DNA from: Bacillota bacterium
Lineage (GTDB): Bacteria > Bacillota > Clostridia > Christensenellales > Aristaeellaceae
NCBI GenBank assembly: GCA_023415715.1
Contig: JAEZJP010000186.1
Span: 1 to 57,097 of the forward strand
DNA: 57,097 bases
Direction of reading: 5' to 3'
A model generated the notes under the pieces. The model saw only the letters and a program-made list of their open reading frames with translations, was not told the DNA's origin and made no database searches. Below are positions 51,146-57,097 of this stretch, piece by piece; within the stretch, counting starts at the first letter, position 1, and each line of letters begins with the position of its first letter. The position numbers and the translations under genes are program-made.

Positions 51146-51843
51146 TAATCAATATAGTCGCCGTTGTACTGAACCAATGTCACATCGTTTACCTGTTCCA
51201 TCATACGGATCTGATCCAAAAAGCCAAGCCTGCCCTTTTTCACCCGAACCTCCACAGCCATCTCCACATCCTGCTTGCGCATGGTTTTGGATTTAATTTG
51301 GTATGGGTTGGTGCCCAAAGCCCGGCGTATCAAATCGTCCACACCTTCCCCCGTGTAGTGGACCAAAAGAATATACATCTCGTCGCGCTGATGCTTTCTG
51401 CGGCGGAGAATGAACAAAAGCAGGCTCATGATCACCATGGCCAGTACAGCGATGTAGAACATACCCGCCCCTATTGCTATCCCTGTAGCCACCGCCATAA
51501 ACAAAAACATTAAATCCATCGGCTCTTTTACAGCAGTCCTGTACCTTACAATGGAAAGCGCGCCTACCATGCCCAGGGATAACACCACGTTGGATTGAAT
51601 GGTAACGATAATCGTGCAGGTCAAAACGGTCATGCCTGCCAGCGAAATTGCAAAGGATTGGCTGTAAACCACCCCGGAATACGTTTTGCGGTACAGCCAA
51701 TACAGTATAAGCCCGATGATCAGCGACAAAAGGATATAAACGGCCGCCTTGATAATGGCCTCGATGGACATGCTTTGCAGAAATCCGCCTGCCTCCAGCA
51801 CGGATTTCTTAATGATGTCGTTGAATGTCAGCGCGTCTCCCAT
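51145..51843 (-). CDS. DUF4956 membrane protein
   Basis: A 232-residue protein with three to four membrane segments (AAVYILLSLIIGLILYWLY, VVLSLGMVGALSIVRYRTAV, FLFMAVATGIAIGAGMFYIA) and a C-terminal soluble domain (~145-232, VHYTGEGVDDLIRRAL). LGMVGALSIVRYRTAVKEP is the family core. DUF4956 proteins regularly sit beside VTC polymerases and CotH; their role is unknown. GGAGGGG lies 5 nt before the ATG. It overlaps the VTC gene by 16 nt. The C-terminus meets the MITE-like element. Confidence 0.88.
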   Translation of the reverse strand: MGDALTFNDIIKKSVLEAGGFLQSMSIEAIIKAAVYILLSLIIGLILYWLYRKTYSGVVYSQSFAISLAGMTVLTCTIIVTIQSNVVLSLGMVGALSIVRYRTAVKEPMDLMFLFMAVATGIAIGAGMFYIAVLAMVIMSLLLFILRRRKHQRDEMYILLVHYTGEGVDDLIRRALGTNPYQIKSKTMRKQDVEMAVEVRVKKGRLGFLDQIRMMEQVNDVTLVQYNGDYID

Positions 51844-52565
51844 AATAGCCCCTCCGTTCGGTTCTTTTGTTGATCCCTTACCGCAGCGTCACAGCACAGC
51901 ACATATTTGGACGCAGCCGTCATCATGCTTGACCTTGGCGGCAGGAGCCTGCGAATAAGCGCCGGCAAAAATGTGGTAAACTTCACTTCCATGATCATCT
52001 GATCAGCGCGGAGCACCTCCAGAGTGGGAAGCGCTTTGTCGAACAAATTAAACGTGCCGAATCCGGCGCGCACATGCTTGTCAAAAGTGATCCGCACATC
52101 CCCCGATTCCAGCACGAACGGTTCCCGGTCATAATCCACCATCACACGTGGGCGCATGATCCTGGATGTGCACTCATAGTAGAATTCGCGCAAAAGATTA
52201 TGTTTGCTCTTTATAAGGAAGCCGTACTCCCCGTTCAACAGTTCCTCCGTTTCCTCACGAGTCAGCGGTGCGCTTTCTTTTTTTATATATTGGCCAAACT
52301 TGCTTTTGCGCTCCAGCATGATCTTTTGGTCAGAACAATTGTAAACGCGGATGCGGTATTTATGGCGAAGCAGTATCCCCATTTCCTTTTCTTCATACGC
52401 CGTGTTCCAGTAATCATCAAAGTATAGGCTTCTGATCCAGTATTCGCCGTCTTCTCCTGCGTTTTTATCCCGTGGGATCACACCCATCATCCTGGACCGG
52501 AGCAGCGCCCATTCAGGCATTGTGATGATATATTTCAATTCATGGCGATAGGCGGAGCCTTTCAT
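51828..52565 (-). CDS. VTC-domain polyphosphate polymerase-like protein
   Basis: A 245-residue triphosphate-tunnel protein. Tunnel motifs are present: YRHELKYII, IRSLYFDD, HKYRIRVY, MLERKSKFGQYIKKE, RPRVMVDYDR, VRITFDKHV and IMEVKFTTFLP. These supply the alternating basic and Glu residues that bind polyphosphate and metal. In yeast VTC this domain makes polyphosphate from ATP. In bacteria the domain pairs with DUF4956 and CotH. The start overlaps the CotH stop (ATGA). Confidence 0.9.
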   Translation of the reverse strand: MKGSAYRHELKYIITMPEWALLRSRMMGVIPRDKNAGEDGEYWIRSLYFDDYWNTAYEEKEMGILLRHKYRIRVYNCSDQKIMLERKSKFGQYIKKESAPLTREETEELLNGEYGFLIKSKHNLLREFYYECTSRIMRPRVMVDYDREPFVLESGDVRITFDKHVRAGFGTFNLFDKALPTLEVLRADQMIMEVKFTTFLPALIRRLLPPRSSMMTAASKYVLCCDAAVRDQQKNRTEGLLWETR

Positions 52566-54325
52566 TGGGCATTATTCACCTGCCCGTCTTTTGTAATTAA
52601 GAAGCGCCGCGTTCCCTGGTGCACGCCTGTATCTGTAAAGACCTGGTCAAAGGCTACTTGTGTGTTCCCGCTCTCATTGGTTGCTGTGACCCGCCAGTAA
52701 TAGGTGCCTTCGGGCAAAGCAGGGATCTCTGATTGCAGCTTCAATTGCCTTGAGTTTTCATAAACGATCGTTTCCGGCTTAAACGACCAGTCGGTTGCCA
52801 CCTCCACATTGTAATACACAAGCTCTTCGTCAAAATCGTAGGCGTCGCCCCATGACAGCAGCAAACCGTTTTCCGTTTTTTCCACGTTGTCCATATAGAA
52901 GGGCATCGGCTTTTCCAAAGAATCCACAAAGTATTGGTAAGCCCGCTCCGTGTCGCCCGGCAGGTTTTGATAAATCAATTCCAGCTGTTCAAGCGTACAG
53001 CCAAGATTGATGACATCCGGCATACGGTGCGTAAACGTGTCCACTACGGTGCGGTAATTCGAAATCAGCTGTACAATCCGCTCCGGCGTAAAGATTTCAT
53101 GCAGCTGCTCCACTTTTTGTTTAAGCATTTGCCTGTATAGGGGAGCGCGGAACATGCGGTTGAACAGCACAATCCCCCAATAGTCGGATATGCCCTTTGT
53201 CCAATCCGCCTCCGTCCACGTGTTCTTGAGCAGCTCATCCTCATAGTAAGCCAGGGAGCCGTCCCCATCCCACAGCAGATAGTACCACTTGTCACTGTTG
53301 ACAGGGCTGTAAAGCAAGTAATTTTGCGCGGAACTGTCCGGGTTGGCCATCAACAGATTGAATGCCAGGTAGCTTGTAAGATTACCTGCATCAAAATATT
53401 TCTCCACCACGTTTTCAATGGGGATGGTATAGTCGTTCACCGCATCCAGCATGGCGATAAGCTTTGTATGGTCTTCGCTTGTTTTGGGTTCCAAAACCTC
53501 GCTGAACGCGCTTAAATCATACTTTGGGTCCGTTGCAAGACGGATTTTGTCTTCATAGCGGAAAAGCTCGCACATGTTTGCCTTGTACAAATTTCCGTTG
53601 CGGCTGAGGGAATGGTTTCGCAAGTACCGGCCATTGGGCAGTTCCACCTGCGTATAAAGGCCGTAATCCACAAAAGCGGTATCTGGCGCCGCTTTGGTCT
53701 CATCTTTCACAAAAACTTGTACAAACTGAGTCCGAAGGCTTGTAAGATCCGGCACGTCCTGCAGGAGCCTAAAAAATACCATGTTGCGCAGCCGCGTCGG
53801 GTCGCCGGGATGCTTGTTGAGAGCAATGGCCTTTTGCCCCCTCCATTCGCCGGCATTGTCATATAGATCGATACGGTATGACTTTTGCGGAAACTCCGTG
53901 CTGGTCCGGCCGCGAACATTGATGGTCGCATTCGGCTCTATCGCGCCATAACCAAGCTCACCCGGCTTCGGGCCGCTTAAGTCGCCAAGCTGCAAAATGA
54001 TCTCCGTCTTGATTTGTTCAACGCCCGTCATACCCTGAAGATTCTTATAGGAATTGACTTCCTCAAACGTATGGTTTGTGCCGTCCGCGGCGTTTCCTTT
54101 ACGCACAGTGATATAGTAATACACAAGCGCGGTTGGGTCATACGCCGCATACAAAGACGCATCATCCGCAAGCGGCAGCTCGCTTATATCCTGCACAACT
54201 TTTTTTGCCACCGGCTCCGCCGCCTGGCCAATTGATGTTTGCACTTCTGTTTCCATTGAGCATCCGCCAAGCGCAAGGCAAAGAGCCACTATAATAACGT
54301 ATAAAAGTACACGGGAGCGCTTCAT
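52562..54325 (-). CDS. CotH-family protein kinase-like lipoprotein
   Basis: A 587-residue lipoprotein (signal VLLYVIIVALCLALGGC). The CotH kinase region is at ~90-460: INVRGRTSTEFPQKSYRIDL (the RG...S...K.SY nucleotide motif), DVPDLTSLRTQFVQVF and YYLLWDGDGSL with the metal-binding Asp residues. A fibronectin-III-like domain lies at ~490-580 (LLLSWGDAYDFDEE, LPEGTYYWRVTATNESGN). Spore CotH phosphorylates coat proteins; this one is cell-surface and in a Pel-type operon, so its target is unknown. ATG 54325 overlaps the pelG stop. Confidence 0.9.
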   Translation of the reverse strand: MKRSRVLLYVIIVALCLALGGCSMETEVQTSIGQAAEPVAKKVVQDISELPLADDASLYAAYDPTALVYYYITVRKGNAADGTNHTFEEVNSYKNLQGMTGVEQIKTEIILQLGDLSGPKPGELGYGAIEPNATINVRGRTSTEFPQKSYRIDLYDNAGEWRGQKAIALNKHPGDPTRLRNMVFFRLLQDVPDLTSLRTQFVQVFVKDETKAAPDTAFVDYGLYTQVELPNGRYLRNHSLSRNGNLYKANMCELFRYEDKIRLATDPKYDLSAFSEVLEPKTSEDHTKLIAMLDAVNDYTIPIENVVEKYFDAGNLTSYLAFNLLMANPDSSAQNYLLYSPVNSDKWYYLLWDGDGSLAYYEDELLKNTWTEADWTKGISDYWGIVLFNRMFRAPLYRQMLKQKVEQLHEIFTPERIVQLISNYRTVVDTFTHRMPDVINLGCTLEQLELIYQNLPGDTERAYQYFVDSLEKPMPFYMDNVEKTENGLLLSWGDAYDFDEELVYYNVEVATDWSFKPETIVYENSRQLKLQSEIPALPEGTYYWRVTATNESGNTQVAFDQVFTDTGVHQGTRRFLITKDGQVNNAQ

Positions 54326-55806
54326 ACCTTTATCCCATTCTCCTTTCGTGCTGGTGCTTTGTCCGGTGACCGGCGATTGTCCAGGCGCTTTGCAATCCTT
54401 GTCCATCCGTCCGGTTTTTGCTTTGCCAGCACGGGCTGGCCGCAAAACACATGGTAGTCAATCTTTTTCACGTAGGTCATCAGCCTTAAAAGCCCTACGA
54501 CATACATGGCAGCCCCGGCGATGGTAAGCCCGATACCGTAGTATAAGGGGGATCCCTGCATTGTGTATACGGTAATTGAAAGGTTCACGGCAAAGAATAC
54601 CAGGCTTGTGAAAAGCGCCCCCTTGCGGTCATTGAAGTAAAGCTGCAAAAGCATCAGGCTGTTTCCAACGGCATAGGCGCTGTAGCCCACGCACATGATT
54701 TGGAACATGCCGATCATTTCCCGGGTAAAGCCGATAGTCTCCAGAAAATAACGCATCAGCACGGAATAGGCCACCATGAAAAAGACCTGCACTTGCGCCA
54801 GCTTGAATATTTCCTGCTGCAGCACGGCAACCATGTCTTCCCTGGCCAAATTCAGTTCGGAAAGCGTTCCGCCGCCAGTAACGGCGGAAAAGTAGCGCTT
54901 GTACTTCTGATAAAAATTGACCTCTACAGATACCACGAAATTGATGTTTGCAGGGATCGTCACAAGAAAGGCAAAAAAGGCGGCTGCATCATGGGCAGGC
55001 GCGTGACGAAACAGATCTGCAACCGTCTCTCCATACGGGCCGAACCACATCACGATCAAATGCACGAATGCGCCTGCCATACTGAACAGCCCAATCCAAA
55101 CAAGGTCGGGCGTTTTGCTCAGCCACTTCAAGAATGCAAACAGGCTGCCTTCCCCTGTCGGAAAATACATGAGGAGTACACGGGTAAAGCCGATCATCAT
55201 CACGCCATAACCGCATGCCAAAGCGGCCATCAGCGCCGTCAGTATGGGGATATTCAGGGATAGAAGCAGCCACCCCAGCGTTAGCGCCGTTACCACCCCC
55301 CAAAAAAACACCCGGAGTATCCGCCTGTAATCCTTGGCGGCGGTTATATACGCCATCTGCAGCCAGATGATAATCAACTCCATAAAGAGTGCCCAGTTTA
55401 AAAATCTGTCCAGAACCGGGACCGAATGCGCATAGGACAGGAACAGGCCATAGAGCAGCCCGCCAGGCACCATCAGCAGTATGGAACCGCCAAACAGCGA
55501 GGGCAAAACGCGTTCAGGCGTTTCGGTAAAAAGCTGGTCGGCCACGAAGCGTGACAAAAGCATCTGCCAGACCGAGCTTAAAAGCAGCGAGCCAATCAAA
55601 GCATACACCATCATGGCTATAAGCGTCTCGCTGTCGTTTTCGGTTGCGCCAAACATCTTTGCCAGCCTTTGTACGCCCAGCAGCAGCACAACCGCAAGCA
55701 GCATCGTACCGGAACAGACGATGCTTGCATAGGCGTAGGCCCGCACCTTCCTGATGGCTCCCCGGCCCACAAACAGCTTCTTTAATTCAAATCCGATGCC
55801 TGCCAT
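54322..55806 (-). CDS. pelG: PelG-like exopolysaccharide transporter
   Basis: A 494-residue membrane protein with about twelve segments, opening MAGIGFELKKLF, the PelG signature. It is a MATE/Wzx-like protein that moves the Pel polymer across the membrane with the glycosyltransferase PelF. The conserved inner motif is VEVNFYQKYKRYFSAVTGGG. I start at ATG 55806, two bases after the pelF stop, with AAGGTGG upstream; the ATG at 55821 would overlap pelF. It is coupled to cotH by ATGA overlap. Confidence 0.93.
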   Translation of the reverse strand: MAGIGFELKKLFVGRGAIRKVRAYAYASIVCSGTMLLAVVLLLGVQRLAKMFGATENDSETLIAMMVYALIGSLLLSSVWQMLLSRFVADQLFTETPERVLPSLFGGSILLMVPGGLLYGLFLSYAHSVPVLDRFLNWALFMELIIIWLQMAYITAAKDYRRILRVFFWGVVTALTLGWLLLSLNIPILTALMAALACGYGVMMIGFTRVLLMYFPTGEGSLFAFLKWLSKTPDLVWIGLFSMAGAFVHLIVMWFGPYGETVADLFRHAPAHDAAAFFAFLVTIPANINFVVSVEVNFYQKYKRYFSAVTGGGTLSELNLAREDMVAVLQQEIFKLAQVQVFFMVAYSVLMRYFLETIGFTREMIGMFQIMCVGYSAYAVGNSLMLLQLYFNDRKGALFTSLVFFAVNLSITVYTMQGSPLYYGIGLTIAGAAMYVVGLLRLMTYVKKIDYHVFCGQPVLAKQKPDGWTRIAKRLDNRRSPDKAPARKENGIKV

Positions 55807-55808
55807 GG

Positions 55809-57097
55809 CTACGCATTCCACCTTTGCCTTGATGCAATTGCGGCTTCCTCATAAATCTTCCGGTAATTGTTCAGCATCTGCTCGTATCCGTAAAGAGCCG
55901 TGACCCGTTTTTGCCCGCTTACCCCCATTTGCCGTCGAAGCTTCGCGCTATCGCATAATGTCAGCATCGCATCGGCCAGCGCGCCCTGATGCATGACAGG
56001 TACGCATATCCCGGCCTTCCCGAAAGTGTCATTCACGCCTTCCAGCAGCTCGCGGCAGCTGCCCACGTCCGTGGCCACAACGGCCCGGCCTGATGCCATT
56101 GCCTCCAGCACGGCCAAAGGCTGCCCTTCCGAAATGCTTGTAAGCAGCGTAAAGTCGATTTTCTCTAGGTAGGCTTTCACATCCACACGGCCTGTGAAGA
56201 CCACATGCTCAAGCTCCAGATCACGCTTAAGCTGCAGGCATTCCTCATAGTAATCCTCGTCCTCATCCTTGGGCCCCAATATGTGCAGGCGCACATGACC
56301 CCGTTCCGAGCAGACCAGAGAAAAAGCGTAGAGCATGGTCTTGATATCCTTGATCGGCACAATGCGCACCACGGCGCCGATGTCGATCCAGCCGTCCTCC
56401 TCCTTTTGCCTGATGAGCGCAAACCGCTCCGCGTGCACGCCGTTGCTGACCACACTGCACTTTTGGGCTGCACAGCCGATTTCCTGCTGGATCAGGCTTG
56501 CCCTGTGGAAAAGCGATGTCACGCAATCCGCCGCGTCATAGGCGCAGCGCGTAAACATGTAAAACATGTTGATCCACAGGTCTTTAAAATGCGGCGGCAC
56601 CCAGTCGGTACGCAGGATTTCCTCCTCCCGCTCCCGGGTATAAATCCCATGCTCCGTAAGCACGAACGGCTTTTTATACCTTGCGGCCGCCATAGCGCCC
56701 AGCACCCCCGCATACCCCGCCGATACGGAATGATATAAATCCGCTTCCGGCAGCGCGCCGCCAAGCAAGTATAAAAGAGGCAGGAACATGGACCGTATCG
56801 TCCAAAAATAGTCCGTAAAGCCGACGAACGGATAATCCTCCGCGCAAATCTCCTGAAGCAGCTTTAAAAAATCCTGGCTTAGAAGAAATTCCAGATTCTT
56901 TTTCCTGTCAAGGCCAAACATGCCGAATACCGTTTGCCAGTCGGGGTTACGGCAGCTAAGCAGCGCACGGATGGCCGCCTTCTGCTTTTCATGAAGACGG
57001 TAAGACCTTCGCCTTTGCTTCATTGGTTCGTTAAGTACAGCATCCAGGTACTCATCCTGTATGGAAACGATATTGGCGGGGGTGGTATACATATAAT
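55809..57097 (-). CDS. pelF: PelF-like GT4 glycosyltransferase (5' end outside the window)
   Basis: At least 429 residues of a UDP-sugar-dependent glycosyltransferase that polymerises Pel (partly deacetylated GalNAc/GlcNAc). Visible motifs: ALPEADLYHSVSAGYAGVLG, FVLTEHGIYTREREEEILR, GAVVRIVPIKDIKTML, and the GT4 donor site SISEGQPLAVLEAMASGR with the E-x7-E pair. The ATG at 57090-57092 is not the true start. Its sequence (YTTPANIVSIQDEYLD) matches an internal PelF segment, and the family's N-terminal GGVSSW region is missing, so the gene continues beyond 57097. Upstream pelD/pelE/pelA-type genes would be expected outside. Confidence 0.92.
   Translation of the reverse strand, partial: YMYTTPANIVSIQDEYLDAVLNEPMKQRRRSYRLHEKQKAAIRALLSCRNPDWQTVFGMFGLDRKKNLEFLLSQDFLKLLQEICAEDYPFVGFTDYFWTIRSMFLPLLYLLGGALPEADLYHSVSAGYAGVLGAMAAARYKKPFVLTEHGIYTREREEEILRTDWVPPHFKDLWINMFYMFTRCAYDAADCVTSLFHRASLIQQEIGCAAQKCSVVSNGVHAERFALIRQKEEDGWIDIGAVVRIVPIKDIKTMLYAFSLVCSERGHVRLHILGPKDEDEDYYEECLQLKRDLELEHVVFTGRVDVKAYLEKIDFTLLTSISEGQPLAVLEAMASGRAVVATDVGSCRELLEGVNDTFGKAGICVPVMHQGALADAMLTLCDSAKLRRQMGVSGQKRVTALYGYEQMLNNYRKIYEEAAIASRQRWNA

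Noticed and set aside
50885..51148. 87-codon plus-strand frame inside the inverted-repeat element
   Set aside because: It is low-complexity, has no ribosome binding site, and sits in a palindromic GC-rich repeat.
55809..57092. PelF as a complete 427-residue gene starting at 57092
   Set aside because: The frame stays open to the window edge, and the N-terminal family region is missing, so it is a partial gene.

Overview
The window comes from a Gram-positive, endospore-forming, strictly anaerobic member of the Clostridia. The signs are a gerA-gerC-gerB germinant-receptor operon behind a sigma-G-like promoter, a sigI-rsgI pair, the oxygen-sensitive class III ribonucleotide reductase (nrdD/nrdG) behind NrdR-like boxes, monoderm-type lipoproteins, strong AGGAGG ribosome binding sites and a moderate GC content. 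I cannot name the genus. No rRNA, tRNA, transposase, prophage or CRISPR array was seen. The accessory character comes from a pseudogene, three palindromic/MITE-like intergenic elements, a candidate structured RNA, a possible standalone phage-defence enzyme and the edge of a Pel-type exopolysaccharide locus.

Layout. 1-2.3 kb: a VOC-family protein and a convergent GH123/DUF4091-like glycosidase. 2.3-3.0 kb: no protein gene, but on the minus strand a near-consensus extended -10 promoter, a ~360-nt candidate structured RNA with a perfect 14-bp long-range stem, and a terminator. 3.0-6.3 kb: a PHP/EndoQ-like nuclease fused to a UvrD/PcrA helicase. 6.3-8.2 kb: an M20 amidohydrolase and a C39-like peptidase. 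8.3-14.2 kb: a complete oligopeptide ABC transporter (binding protein, two ATPases, two permeases). 14.2-14.3 kb: a large palindromic repeat. 14.5-17.3 kb: an ECF sigma factor, a membrane protein likely to be its anti-sigma factor, and a secreted protein. 17.6-22.6 kb: a sugar/polyol catabolic cluster (class II ketose-bisphosphate aldolase, broken FGGY kinase, GatD-like dehydrogenase, aldo/keto reductase, aldose-1-epimerase-like protein). 22.7-23.1 kb: an MGMT/Atl-like small protein.

23.1-26.9 kb: the germinant receptor operon. 27.1-29.9 kb: nrdD-nrdG. 30.1-32.9 kb: an RsgI-like anti-sigma factor, SigI and a secreted low-complexity protein. 33.0-36.1 kb: a two-component system divergent from a secreted DUF2202 ferritin-like protein; sensor and secreted protein both carry Met/Gly-rich stretches. 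36.2-38.7 kb: a sulfur-related operon under an ArsR protein with the Cys pair of persulfide sensors (rhodanese lipoprotein, 2x[4Fe-4S] ferredoxin, a permease split into two genes, CGGC protein). 38.9-42.1 kb: a TetR-controlled ABC-2 exporter. 42.1-44.1 kb: a DUF2075 nuclease-helicase resembling Nhi-type defence enzymes. 44.5-49.3 kb: an orphan secreted propeller/solute-binding protein, a phosphotriesterase-like hydrolase, a DHCW cupin and an MBL-fold hydrolase.

49.5-57.1 kb: a minus-strand, translationally coupled cluster pelF-pelG-cotH-VTC-DUF4956, then DUF4832 after a ~267-bp inverted-repeat element. pelF runs off the right edge. The set suggests export and surface modification of a cationic polysaccharide, with CotH kinase and polyphosphate-polymerase-like enzymes attached.

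The best candidates for something undescribed are the structured RNA at about 2470-2832 with the dyad that overlaps its promoter, the EndoQ-UvrD fusion beside it, the split-permease persulfide operon, and the Pel/CotH/VTC/DUF4956/DUF4832 cluster. All functions are read from sequence motifs; nothing was searched or computed.
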